The notes under the pieces: model-generated
Told to the model about the DNA's origin: nothing
The model's database searches: none
The model's input: only the letters and a program-made list of their open reading frames with translations
In this document: positions 22,962-35,068 of the stretch, one piece after another
Layout: every line of letters begins with the position of its first letter
How positions within the stretch are numbered: position 1 is the stretch's first letter
Translations under genes and position numbers: made by a program
Assembly: GCF_024868665.1 (NCBI RefSeq)
Contig: NC_079897.1
Span: 1,390,777-1,454,776 of the forward strand
Source: Triplophysa rosa
Taxonomy: Eukaryota > Chordata > Actinopteri > Cypriniformes > Nemacheilidae
DNA: 64,000 nt
Direction of reading: 5' to 3'

Positions 22962-25554
22962 GTTGTGAAAATGGAGTCCTTGTCAGCAGCAAACACAGAA
23001 TTCTCTCTCAATCTGTTCAAGAAGATCGGTGAGACGAACACAAGAGCAAATGTCTTCTACTCTCCTCTCAGCATCTCTTCCGCTCTGGCTATGGTGTCAC
23101 TTCGGTGCCAAAGGAAACACACCCCAGATAGCACAATCCATCTGGTTTACGTCTATTTGACGTCTGCATTTACATCTGCAAGACATCTTAAATGCATAGT
23201 TTGCTCATCTGCAATACGTCTCGGAGACGTCTGAACGTCTGTAATACATCTGCTAAAGATCTGGAGATCTGCTGCTTAAAAACATCTGCTAAACATCTTA
23301 GAAAGAGCTGTTGTACATCCATTCTAAATCATAAACATCTTACAGACATCTTCTAGATGTCTATATGACGTCTGACAGCAGACATCTCCGAGACGTATTG
23401 CAGATGAGCAAACGATGTATTGTAGATGTCTTGCAGATGTAAATGCAGAGGTCAAATAGACGTAAACCAGATGTATGTGTGCTATCAGGGACAAGATCAG
23501 ATGTTAAACGTGATGTCATGTAATCTGATTAATTGCTTGCTGTGCATATAGCTGAAAGAAATATACTGGATTTGATCTTAATGACTCTCTCTTTAACCAT
23601 TTATTAAAATGTATCAAAACCAGAAATTAAATATTGGAATGCAATATTATTGAGAAATGTCCATAGTTTTCTCTGGTAATGCTGAGCTGTTTTGAGCATA
23701 CCTGACACGTCTTAAAAGTGGCCTTGTGTTGCAATTGATTCTCTGGAAGTGCTCGACACAAGATAAGATCTCGTGCTGGTTTTAGTCTTGTTATGGTTTT
23801 AGGGAAGCTGTAGGTTTGATTTTTATAATCACAGTTTCACCCGTTGCCTAAACGTGTCTGAAATCAATGGTGCTATCCAGACGTTATGTCGTCACAGCAA
23901 GCACAGTGCGTTAGGCTAGCTTCGATCTTTATTTTGTTTACTTTATTCCGAGTCACTTTCTTGCTTTTGGCTGAAAGTACAGGTCATTTTTTTCCAGAAA
24001 TGATTATTTCACCATAAATGTTCTTTAGGGCAGTGGGAGCGCTTTGGCTGATGTCGGACATGGTCAAATTGAATATACAGTACATACAAAATGTATACAG
24101 AACAGATGTTTGCGTTATTAGAATGGTGAAATTGTGATTATGAACTCCTTTTTCTGCTGGTGTAGGTTCTGTGTCTTAACGAAGAGGAGGATCATCATTC
24201 CAGCTACAACCAGCTCACGAGTGACTTGAACAAACCAGGAGACTCGTGCACGCTGAGTATTGCCAATCGTCTCTATGGAGAGAAATCCTCAGTTCATTGA
24301 TGTAAGAGCGGTTATTCATTCACAACTCAAATAAAGGTCTAAAAAGTGTTCTCGGCTCTAATGTGACTTGCGCGTCAATTGATCTGTTATAGAAATTCAT
24401 TAGTGACTCACAGAAATACTATCAGGCTGGACTGGAGCCTGTGGACTTTAAAACAAATGCAGAAGCCGAACGAGTCAACATCAACAACTGGGTGGAGAAA
24501 CAGACCAGTGTGAAACTTTTTACAATTTAAAGTCCCTGTGAACTGAAAGCAATGGTCAGCTTTATTTTATTATTGTGATATATTTCTAAGTGAAACAGAA
24601 TTTCAAAGACAAAATAGTGGGCATGGCTATAGTGTTTTCCATTGCATCATTATCATGATCAAATGCGTAACGACAATATGTCAAATCATTAACAAGCTAA
24701 TTTGCTTAATAGCCCAAAAATCTAATTTTGTAAATGCATAAACAAAAGCAGAAGTTTGAATGATTTTCCAGTCATACTGTAATTCCCCTTTTAAACCCTC
24801 TTTTTATCAATTTAACCATTCATTGTAATTGTAGCAAAAACATACTCAAAGTAAAAATGATAAACCCAAAGTACTAAACATTGAGGCTTATAAAGATATA
24901 TTAAATCATCATTTAAGTTATGTGTTTTACGGTATGACATCGGTTCAATCCTATTTGTTGAGCTGCCGACATGGAACCAGCATCAACATATATAATGTTT
25001 TGTTTCATTTGCTTAATTTTGTGCGGTAAATGCTGTAAGCAGTTTAGCTTTCTTAATTCCTTTCCTTATTTTATTTTTTATTCAAATTCGTTTTTTATTT
25101 TACTGTTGCTGATGTATTCCCTTAGCCTTAAATGTTTCGATGATTTCTTTTTCAGTTTGTTATTTTCATTTCAATTATTTATTCAGATTATTTTTTACAT
25201 TTTGCTCAAAATAATGTGAAACATTTGTAATTGTAAAGCCGTGTGTCATTAAATTGTGAGTTGAGTGTACTGTTATACACTTACGAAACAGATTTGTTTA
25301 CTAACAAATTAAACAAACTGTATTTCCATCTGCTCATATAGTAGTGCATTTCACTTTCATTTGATTTTCATTGTTCACGCAGTGAATTTAATATCCATGT
25401 GTATCAGGGAAGATCAATGACTTGCTGGCACCAGGGATCGTCAATGATCTAACGCGTTTGGTCTTGATCAATGCCATCTACCTGAAGGCCGATTGGGAGA
25501 ATGATGATCGTCCTTCCAAATGAGATTGAGGACGACACCACTGGCCTTCAGAAG
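22962..25554 (+). pseudogene. Serpinb1-like pseudogene, split by a transposon and missing its last exon
   Basis: Recognisable pieces: first coding exon 22971-23122 plus 23491-23509; fused loop/next exon 24166-24301; exon 24393-24510; fused exon 25408-25554. Lesions seen directly: one extra T at 23101-23102 shifts the frame relative to the paralogues; a 368-bp foldback element interrupts the same exon; its donor reads AAAC|GTGATG; a frameshift before 24301 creates a stop; a small deletion of about 12 bp removes the donor near 24508; and one deletion fuses the start of the NAIY exon directly to the end of the next exon (...DWEN then the reading frame of VLPNEIEDD). No copy of the final exon with the reactive loop follows. 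It cannot make a serpin. Confidence 0.9.
23123..23490. mobile_element. Foldback MITE inserted in a serpin pseudogene exon
   Basis: A 368-bp element with long terminal inverted repeats. The left end is CCCAGATAGCACAATCCATC; the right end is the complement of CCCTGATAGCACACATACATC without its last base. The repeats extend through TCTGGTTTACGTCTATTTGA. The uninterrupted paralogue reads 'aaacacacaagatcag' in the same place, so the insertion duplicated AC (23121-23122 and 23491-23492). The interior is made of short variants of ACATCTGC and AGACGTCT in both orientations. Superfamily is not assigned. Confidence 0.85.
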
Positions 25555-28056
25555 GTGAGACAGGAGAGTTTTGATCTGTGCTCTTTCACAAATAACACCA
25601 TTAAGGTATGATTGATTCATCACATTTCACAAAACACATCTCCGGGCATGCAGTATTATTAAATGCACACCACAGAAAGAGTGTACTACAGATGTAGTAA
25701 ATTATTTGAGTTGGAGTCATCATGACTAAGCTAAGCAGCCCAGTGCAGTTTTTTAAGACTCGCTCGAACACCTTCGCTCACAACAAACCTGTGGAAACAC
25801 AAACGCTTTTTTGTAGTTTGGTTCAGAGGTGCGAGGAAAACAAAGATGCTTAAACAAACAGATCACGTTGGCCCTGTTGAAACAACGACCAGACGTGATT
25901 TGAAATTCACAGACGTAAAAACCTCTCGTGATTATGTGAGCGGGAAACATGTTTGACCCTCAGGGCTGCCATTGAGGTTCGAATGATTCATAAAAGTCTG
26001 TATAGGTCAAATACATATTTTTTAATACTGATATAAAGAAAGTGTGAATAAGAAAAGCTATATTTTTACTTGCTTTGTTTGGTCATGTCATGATCCTATA
26101 AAATAACTTATAAATACAGTCATGTGTTGCAGCGGCGTAGCCAGAACTTTTTTTTAGAGGTGGCCAGGTGGACCCTGTGATTTTATTAGGGTGAACAAAA
26201 ATCCTTACAGACAGAAATTCTACTGTGATTTACACCAATTCTTCATTACACATAGTTTGCTGGTCAAAATCATGCACAAAGAACGTAAAGTAAACAATTT
26301 ATTTGCAATGCTTTCATGTGCTAACATTATTTTAAAATAATTTGCTAGCTATCATTTGCAGTAAGTTAGCTTTTTTTATAGAAAATAAACACTGCAGTAC
26401 CCCAACTTAAACTTTCGTGAAAATGTAATTAATGAATGAAATCCAGTTAAACAAGACTGATTTTACAAACCCACTTTGAACAAACCCACAAGCCTTCACC
26501 TGCTGCTGGTGAGTCAGGAGATGGATTTGGCATAAATAAAGGTTGTCGTTTTTACCCGGTGTGTAGTTTAAAACACATTGCTTCATTTTAGCAGACTGAT
26601 CATGACATATTGTACTTACAGGAAGCAACAAGATTGTTCATACTTCATACAGAAAACAATGTAACACCCAGATAACATCTCTGTTGTCAAGCATGAACAT
26701 GACAACATCACACTTTCACACTCGAGTATTCTTCATCCTGGTCATTACTGAGTTTCACTTCAGAACACAAAAGAAGATATTTTGAAGAATGTTGATAATC
26801 AAACAACATTGAACCCCATTGACTTCCATTGTAGGGACAAAAAACCACTGAGACATTTCTCAAAATATATTCTTTTCTGTTTCTTTTGAATTATAAGATG
26901 AGGTGACGAGCTTTAAAGTTTTTGCATTCCATTTGACTTTTTTTCCCCAAAAAGTCAAAATGTACACAGCGTGAAGAAAAATACATCACATACTGTAAAT
27001 CATTTCTCGCAGAATATACGAACATGTCAATTCCAAGGCAACGACACCTAGAGGACTTGGCTTTCCTCTGCATATTATTTTAAACAACACCAGTTTTACC
27101 GTTTTTCCTCATTGGACGTTAGCGTATGTCTCACAATTCTAAGAAAAGAAATCAGAATTGTGAGATATACTGTATACTCACAATTGTGAGGAAAAAGTCA
27201 AAACTGTCAGACAAGATGTCACAATTACCTAAAGAAATGACTTAAACAAGAAACTCACAAACAACTATCACAAAACAACTGTCGTTGATCATTCAGGTAA
27301 AGACAGATAATAAAGATTCAAGGGTATGTACAGTATGTACATTTTTTAATGTGGCAATTTGTAAATATTAAGTCATTTTGTCTTGTGGAGTATATGTAAA
27401 CTTCTATTATGTGAAATAGCTTATTCAGGACAGTACTAAATAAAATTACCACACCATTTCTATGAAACCAGATCCCTCTTATTTTATTAAAATTATTCCA
27501 ATTTTCCATATTCGGCAAGAAGTATGAAACTTATGAGCATAGCTGTAGTTCAGGATGCTTTTGCAGATGGTCAGAGTCAGAGAATCACAGATCACTGTTT
27601 ACATGAATTACCCGTTACAGTTTATAATAATGTTTAAATGACATTAAAATTCAAAGTAATCACTTTGGGTATCTAAAATACGTTTGGGATGTAACTGTAA
27701 TTTGATTACAGCCCATTTAAAAGTAACTGTAATGAAAGACAGCTACTCGAATTTTGTATTTTAAATACGTAACTAAGTTTCATGTATTTGGTTACTCCTC
27801 AGCCCTGGATATAAAGAACACCAAATGTGCAGTTATTGGAACACTTTCTAGAAAATGCCTTCACAAAGCTGACGGTTTGTCACACTGTAACTCCTGTGCA
27901 GTATTTCCCATCATCTATTTTCTTAGTTGAAACCAGTAATCTATAACATATATCATATAAATAACATTTTGTTAAGACCATATTAATAGGAGCCCCGATA
28001 GCAGGAGAGCGTGTGAAAGCCATTGAATCATTTGTTAATGTTAATGCATGATAATA
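25555..28056. other. Spacer between serpin pseudogene and serpin gene 3
   Basis: Contains MITE family A sequence at about 26757-26900 and 'agcggcgtagccagaactt' near 26132, which looks like a transposon end. A short 'ttgtgag/ctcacaatt' inverted repeat sits near 27130-27195. I see no serpin final exon and no other gene. Confidence 0.5.
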
Positions 28057-28208
28057 TTTCCTGTGGCTCAGTGGTTAGAGCGTGGCGCTAGCAACGCCAA
28101 GGTCATGGGTTCGGTCCAAGGGATTGCACGTGCTCCGAAACAAATGCACAGTATAATGCAATGTAAGTCACGTTGGATAAATGCGTCTACCAAATGCATA
28201 AATGTAAA
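28057..28208 (+). mobile_element. tRNA-derived SINE (V-SINE-like), forward copy
   Basis: A box TGGCTCAGTGG at 28064-28074, B-box-like GGTTCGGTCC at 28108-28117, then a 3' part 'ttggataaatgcgtctacca' that matches the conserved central domain of vertebrate V-SINEs. A reverse copy with the same head lies at 38884-39011. Tail fragments occur near 37505-37600, 42945-42985 and 46705-46750. Confidence 0.8.
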
Positions 28209-28549
28209 TATCACTTTTGCACCCGCAAACAATGTTGAAAAATGTTTGAAATTTCAACAAATCACCATTTTTGTGAAAATGCTGTATTGGCTACTATAAA
28301 TGTTTTAAAAGAGTTGTACCTTAACATAGTACAACATGAAATATAGATTTACATATTTACTGAGTGCCACAGTGTGACATTTCTAAGAGCGTGTGCTGTC
28401 TTCTCCTGCCCCGACCCTTAGTGCCCTTTTTTTTGTTCCGGGCACTGCCCCTCAAAATGTCTGTGCACGGCCCTGCATGAATCAGTTTTCCCGTTGTCAT
28501 ACGTCAACATTCCTCTTTCACGAGGTTGGGCGTTTCAGGGCGAGGCGTC

Positions 28550-28624
28550 ATTCTTTAAAACAACACCAACCCAAAACATTTCATTCAGTTGTGACACACA
28601 GGAGAACTTCAGAGTATTTTATAG
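28550..28624 (+). promoter_or_regulatory. Putative 5' UTR exon of the second intact serpin
   Basis: Ends in a donor, TTTATAG|GTAAAG, at 28624/28625, about 270 bp before the acceptor at 28896 that opens the first coding exon. It is equivalent in place to the 16057 donor of the first serpin. The 5' edge is uncertain, and no TATA box is clear. Confidence 0.4.
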
Positions 28625-28905
28625 GTAAAGCTTTTGTTTCATTCATCTCTTGGCTACATTTGACACTGTTTCGTAATGTAATATCATTTATTGATTGTAA
28701 TACAGCTAATAGAAGTAACATATTTCTGCAAAGATATGTCTAACAGTAACTATAATGTGAGACTAAATTGACACTGTGATTTTATTTCGTACCAAAATAC
28801 ATTTTTTGTTTATTTTTCTACTGAACTTATATGCATCTATTGGTTATTTGCAGTGAATCGTTTTTGTATGATTAATCTCTCTTTTTCTTCGCTCAGGTTG
28901 TGAAA

Positions 28906-31744
28906 ATGGAGTCCTTGTCTGCAGCAAACACAGAATTCTCTCTCAATCTGTTCAAGAAGATCGGTGAGAAGGGAAAAGGAACGAATGTCTTCTACTCTCC
29001 TCTCAGCATCTCTTCCGCTCTGGCTATGGTGTCACTCGGTGCCAAAGGAAACACGCAAGCTCAGATGTTACAGGTGATGTCATGTAGTCCGGCTTTCTTT
29101 CTTTAACGTGCAGAATTGTTGGGCGTGACAAGAATCTTTTCTTGCTTAGAATAGTAGTACAGCTTGATTTCTCTTCATTATGTAACCGTGACTGGGTGGG
29201 CCGGGGTTTGGAACAGGAATAGGTGTAGATGACAACTGATATTGTGGACATATTTAATGTTTGATTGCGTTTAATGGCAAGTTTTTAGAACGAATTGTTT
29301 TGCAGCTTAGTTTTAATAAAAAGTCTTTACCGTATGCTTCCAAAGCACAATAAATTCTCTTTCCTTAAACATAATGAACAATCCTCTCATGATATGAGCC
29401 CCACAAACAAGCAAACCTTACAAACGTGTCAGTGCAGTATTTGCCTGTTATTGACCATGAGGTAATGTTTGAATAAAGTTTGTGCATGTTCAGACGCAAC
29501 TTGGGTTGGGTCATGTTATGGTTTTAGTAAAGCGTGCAAACTGAAATCCCTAATTCTGCAGTCTAAAGGCCTGTCCACACCGGTACGATAATCGCACGCG
29601 CTTATCGCCAGCGGTTTTCGGCGTTCATACCCAAATGATTTTCACGGCCGATGAGCCGAGTGAACGTGCAAATTCACTCCCTGACATACACCCCGGTACA
29701 CAAGGTGGCGCTGCGTCTCGTTTCGGAATGCTGCGTCCTCCGGAGGTGTCATTTGAAGCCTGCTACGTCGCCAAGGCGCGATTATCGTCCCGGTGTGGAC
29801 AAGCCCTTAATGTCTTAAATCTGAAGTGTTTACATGCAGGTGGTCACAGCTAGCTGAAAAATAAAAAAATCCTCATCACCTTATGTCTCATTTCTATTAT
29901 ATTTGAGTTGAATCTCGAGCTCTCTATTATGAAACAACTTTTACATTCAATTCTATTCTGTTTTGTTATATTTGTATATAAGTTGTAGTTATTTATTTTT
30001 CCACCAATTCTGCTTTAGGTTCTGTGTCTTAACAAACTTGTTAAAGCTGACGGCGCAACGCCTGGACCATCAGCTCAACAGCCGAGCCCGAAACCCCAGA
30101 CAGCCGTCAGCAGCAAGGGTCAATCTCAACCGCCAATGATGCAACAGACCCAGAAATCACTGATACCTGACTTCCTCAAGGTTCATATATATATATACTG
30201 TATATATATATTCATATATAATAACCTCATGTTTCTGGTTCTCGTAAACATACAAAGAGAAAGTGTATGTGTGTGTTTTGAAGGCAAAGATATGCTTACA
30301 AATATGTAGCTGAATGTGAAGATTTTGTGTTGTGATCATTGTGTTGTTTTGTTTGTATTTACTGTGGAAGCTAGGTGAGATCTGTTTTGTATCACTGTGT
30401 TTTTATGTTGTTACTCTCAAGTCGAAATTTCCTGCTCAGCCAAAACCCGGAAGCAAAAGTGAAGATCTTATTCATTCCAGCTTCAGCAAGCTCATGAGTG
30501 AGTTGAACAAACCAGGAGTCCCATATATGTTGAGTCTTGCCAATCGTCTCTACGGAGAGAAATCCTACCAGTTTATTGACGTGAGAGCGGTTGATTCATT
30601 CACTCAAATCAATTCTGGACATGTTCTTAGCTCTAACGTGACTTTCGCCTCAAATGATTTTTGTTCTAGAAATTCATTAGCGACTCGCAAAAATACTACC
30701 AGGCCAGACTGGAGCCTGTGGACTTTAAACAAAACGCAGAAGCGGCACGAGTCAACGTCAACAAGTGGGTGGAGAAGACGACGCAAGGTAAAACCAGGGT
30801 GAATTCTTCAATTGTGCTGTGTAAGTGTCTTGAATTGGCTTTAACTTATGTACTTTTATCAGGAAAGATCAAGGATTTGCTGAAACCCGGGGTCCTCGAT
30901 AATATGACGCGTTTGGTCTTGGTGAACGCCATCTACTTCAAGGGCAACTGGGAGAAAAAATTCTTAAAGGAAGCCACTGTTGAGCAGCAGTTTAGACTTA
31001 GCAAGGTGACATTACATGTTCTTCTTGTGTTCTTTATATCAAGTTCAATATTATGAGATACGAGGGATTATAACATGTTCTCATTGATGATTGGCAGAAT
31101 GAAACGAAGAAGGTGAAGATGATGAACCAGAAGTCAAAGTTTCCTCTGACCTTCATCCCAGAGGTGAACAGTCAGATCCTGGAGCTGCCGTATGTCGGGA
31201 AGAATCTGAGTATGCTGATCGTCCTTCCAAATGAGATTGAGGACGACACCACTGGCCTTCAGAAGGTGAGACAGGAGTTTGCTCGTTCAAAAATGATCAT
31301 TCGCAAATCGACAGACACTAACTTGATTCTCTTATCCAGCTGGAGAAAACACTGACCTATGAGAAGCTCACGGACTGGACCAAACCCGACAACATGAGCG
31401 TACAAGAGGTTCAGATATCTCTGCCCAAATTCAAGCTGGAGGAAACGTACGACATGAAGAGTCTTCTGGAGAGCCTGGGAATGGTGGATGCTTTTGATGT
31501 GGGGAAGGCAAACTTCTCGGGCATGTCCGCCAGCGACGATCTGGTTCTGTCTAAAGTGATTCATAAATCTTTCGTTGAAGTCAATGAAGAAGGAACAGAA
31601 GCAGCGGCGGCTACTGCGGCCGTTATAATGACCAGAAGTGTAATGATTCCTCTGTTTTTTAACGCTGATCATCCGTTCCTGTTCTTCATTCGACACAATC
31701 CCACCAAGAGCATTCTGTTTTATGGACGCTTTTGCTCTCCATGA
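28906..31744 (+). CDS. serpinb1l: Clade-B serpin (leukocyte elastase inhibitor-like), intact paralogue with P1 Arg
   Basis: Seven coding exons: 28906-29073, 30019-30180, 30440-30580, 30670-30787, 30863-31005, 31098-31265, 31340-31744, in frame for 434 residues. N-terminus [20 protein letters not shown], no signal peptide; [33 protein letters not shown] with the normal Gly; hinge [11 protein letters not shown]-terminal [17 protein letters not shown] then GRFCSP. The C-D loop exon is 54 codons, Gln/Pro-rich and not repeated, and it shares the odd GTTCAT donor style with the first gene. Predicted P1-P1' is Arg-Ser, so trypsin-like proteases are candidate targets. Coding exons are nearly identical to the first gene. 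Intron 7 is only 74 bp here against 934 bp there, so the spacers have diverged through insertions. Confidence 0.93.
29567..29807. mobile_element. MITE with TAA target duplication in serpin intron 1
   Basis: The left end AGGCCTGTCCACACCGG and the complement of the right end, AGGGCTTGTCCACACCGG, match. Both continue into GATAATCGC-like sequence. Flanking TAA is present at 29564-29566 and 29808-29810. A 3-bp TWA duplication is typical of PIF/Harbinger elements. The interior is unusually CpG-rich for the window. Confidence 0.75.
31586..31660 (+). other. Reactive-centre loop of the second intact serpin (predicted P1 Arg)
   Basis: From [16 protein letters not shown] through RSVMIPLFF. Same count as for human SERPINB1: P1 is Arg (AGA, 31634-31636) and P1' is Ser. 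The hinge is identical to that of the first gene up to P8, and the difference is confined to P7-P8'. Fast divergence around P1 on a conserved scaffold is the usual pattern for duplicated serpins. Confidence 0.7.
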
Positions 31745-31812
31745 GCTGTGTCATTCTGTTCCTAAAAGAGTGTTTATTTTTGCTTGTGCTTTTCCTGTGT
31801 TAAAAAAGATCA

Positions 31813-31918
31813 ATTAAATTGTTCTGGAAAAACTTCTCACCATCTTTTGTAGAAATGCGTACAAGATTCCTTGAAGCAACTTTCAAAACGCAAAAAGTAT
31901 TCGTAAAATGTAAATAAA
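31813..31918 (+). terminator. Poly(A) signals of the second intact serpin
   Basis: ATTAAA at 31813-31818 and AATAAA at 31913-31918, 69 and 169 nt after the stop. Either could be used. Confidence 0.5.
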
Positions 31919-31944
31919 AGCGTTTTTAAAGGAGAAGGAATGTT

Positions 31945-32095
31945 GAGGGTGGAAATATTAGTATATTAGTATAAATATTAGTATATTATACTATAATATA
32001 TATAGTATAGTATATTAGTATATATTAATAGTATATTATATATAATATAGTATATTAGTATATATTCAATATTAGTATAAATATTTCATATTGTT
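31945..32095. repeat. AT-rich tandem repeat 'tatagtatattagtat'
   Basis: Imperfect tandem copies of a roughly 16-20 bp unit made of 'atatagtatattagtata'. Confidence 0.7.
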
Positions 32096-35068
32096 TTAAC
32101 TAGTAAGCACTGATATATTTGATTTATTTTTCGGATTAAGCAGTAATTCTGCATCGCGTGTTACACACATCCACCACTAGATGGCGATTAAGCTTCTTGT
32201 CTTCCTGACATGTTCATTGTTCTTTTAATCAGTATACTCGCAGACATACATGCCCTGCGTCCGAAATCGCCTTCTTCCATACTATATAGTAGGCGAAAAT
32301 GAGTATGAGTCATGAGTAGTGTGTCCGAAACCTCAGTATGCACAAAACAGTAGACGAGAAATACCCGGATGGTCTACAAAGTATAGAAGTGGATTATGTG
32401 GGCTATAATGACATAGCCTACAGGTCAATGGGGAGCTGTGTTTCCAACATTTACATCGGTTGAGAAATGTAAAAAAATGTTATTGTGCTTTTTATCCAGA
32501 AAAAAAGCTGGTTGGGTGAAATATAAACAAACCCAACCATTCATTTAGAAAATGTCTCAACGTCTCAATCTGACTCAAACTTGTTCACAGATGAAGTTTT
32601 GTTATATACCTGTATATTTTATTTTCTAGAGTAAGTGAGTCAAGAATAGGTCTATCCAGTGTTTCAGTTTGTCGCATGTTTTTTACGTTGTTCCCATCTT
32701 TTCAGTTGTTTCAGTTTTCATGATCCTTTATGATTGCATTAAATCATTTGATATAAAACAGCACTATCTGGCCCATAAAAATATTTTAGAGGTATAAAAT
32801 TTATCCTTCACTGATTTTTCACAAGATTTCCATAATCATGAGAACCCTGCCTATCAGTTGCTATTAAAAAGCCAATAACGACTCCCATGTGACAACTTTA
32901 TATTGTGTTATCTTCAATTATATTGACTTTTGATTTCAGACTTGACAAATCTGAGCTCAGTTTAAGACATTGTCGAGATCTCGTCTGAAACTCTTCTGGA
33001 TCTAGTTCTTTGCATTATATATTTCTTTCTTAAAGGGAACTGAGAGAGACTCAATATATTCACAATGGGATTGACTTTATAAATGCTAAATAAAACGGTG
33101 TAACTATCACAGTGTTCATAAACTTTGAAAAATATTTTTACTCGGGGGCCGCCATTTTGTTTTGCTTCAAAGTACTTGACGTCAAATGGTGGCAACCTAA
33201 ACCCGTTCTCTTGACATTACAGCGAGGCAAATGTTTTCCGTAGATGTAAATATATATCAGTATTGTTCACACCAAATGCGAAGCATCGCGTTTCTCGCTC
33301 TTCATTACCCACAGGAATGTTTTTTTATTTTTGCTTGAGTGACACAAAAAACATTGCGCAACGTGAAATGTCTTCATGCATCTGGACGTGTTAAACAGTA
33401 GGTGTCAATGAGCTCTTCGCGCAAATTTCGCATTGCCCGGGGCAAGTTTGTGTCTGTTTACGTCTTTGCATTGATTTCTATGTAATTTATTCGCACTAAT
33501 CACTTAATTCGTGTTTGGTGTGAACGCAGCATTAGAGCACACAAATGTCAGGTATAGGCTAAACAGCTCCCGTCAGATAATGACTGAGACAGAGACAGCA
33601 TTAACATCAAAAAGTCCAAATCTGGATTTGTATAAATTCACAAAGATTTTTGATTATTAATATGTTTGTATTGTTTCTGACCAACAAGATTAAAATAGAC
33701 AAAATAGATTAAAAATACACCAAGTATCGTCTTTATTTTCTCTGTTATTTTAGCATTATTAGCATTACATATTTTTATTTTACAGCACCTTATTTCTACA
33801 GAAAAACTGATTACTGTCTGCATTAATTGTTTCAGTTTGGCTGCCTGTGCGTGAAACCGCTAACGTAATCGAAAAAGAAAACGGCAGCCTCCTTAGGTTA
33901 AAATGAGTATTACATTTTGTCTTTTTTTTCAAGAAATGAAAATATTTGATGCGTTTGACAAATGCTAGTAGTGTGAGGCTATTACAACCTATTAAGGCAT
34001 ACAAGTCTTCCTAGTCGGGGATCCCTTTAAATCTATATTTTTAAAAATTAAATTCACAATAACTTGACAATTAGGAGAAGAATCCTCATAACACGATTCA
34101 CAAACCATAAGTCTTCTATGTTCTAGCTATAATGTCAAACTATTGAAAATCAATATTTTATTGATAATTTATATAAAATGATTTTAGTTTGTACTGTCTC
34201 GCATGCATCTTTTCTACAGAATCTAGATGTGCTTACATTATGATTTTTTTTTGTATTGGTTTACACATATTTGTCATGGTAAGCACCCACAGAGTCCAAA
34301 AGTCAAACATGGCAAACGCAGTCAACAGTGCTATTCATAGAGGGTTCAGTATTAAGCAGAAGACTCCACACGCCTCTTTTCATAAAAGTTGTGGGGTTTT
34401 GTTACTGTGTTGAACGTTTTGGCTTCCACATAAAATGATATTTGCAGAAACTGAACACATTGTAACACATTGATGACAAATATTTGCTGCCAGTCGTGGT
34501 GGTGACAACTTTATGACTGCACACATAAATATGCGAACCACACAGTTACACCCAAGAGAACTCATGTCTTTTTATTTGGGTTTTTTTTTTGTCCTTGTTC
34601 AACGATAAGGACAAGTTTATTATTTACATAGATGGATGAGTTTATAATTTTTCATGTCAATTCTATTTGAAATGACGACTGATATGCAAAGAGGGTTGGA
34701 TAATGACTGAAGGCTATGACGTTTCATTTGAATGTTCACAGATCAACTTTATCTAACATGCTGTTTTATGGCATAATCTAATAAGATTAACTAATGTTTT
34801 GGAAACTGGATGGATTTATATAGATGCTGGTTGAGCGCCAGACATTATTTATAAGAACGACAACATCATCAATACTGCTGAATATTCCAGGTGAATCCAA
34901 TGATTTCATTTCATTTCTCTGCTACTCTTGATGCAGTTGAGACTCTCTTCAGCATAGATATTGCACATTTATTGATTTAAATACAGTTTAGCCACATTTC
35001 CACATAAAAGCAAAGTTTTACAATGTAATTTTTAAACACCCTTGAATCTATTTTGACCGCTCATTGAC
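32096..35068. other. Spacer between serpin genes 3 and 4, repeats only
   Basis: Contains a degraded element with 'gcgtccgaaatcgcc' and 'agtatgcacaaaacagtag' at about 32260-32400 and the MITE listed separately at 33258-33534. Remaining frames are short and unsupported. Confidence 0.5.
33258..33534. mobile_element. MITE family C ('gttcacaccaaacgcgaa')
   Basis: Left end 'tgttcacaccaaatgcga'; the right end reads 'ttcgtgtttggtgtgaacg', its reverse complement with few changes. A truncated relative with 'gttcacaccaaacgcgaa' lies at 40236-40416, and both share 'gtctttgcattga'. Confidence 0.75.

Noticed and set aside
23193..23480. CRISPR-like array of short repeats
   Set aside because: The short ACATCTGC/AGACGTCT units are not evenly spaced, occur in both orientations and belong to a foldback transposon in a vertebrate genome.
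28057..28208. tRNA gene from 'cctgtggctcagtggttaga'
   Set aside because: It is followed by the V-SINE-like central domain and has a reverse copy at 38884-39011, so it is a SINE.
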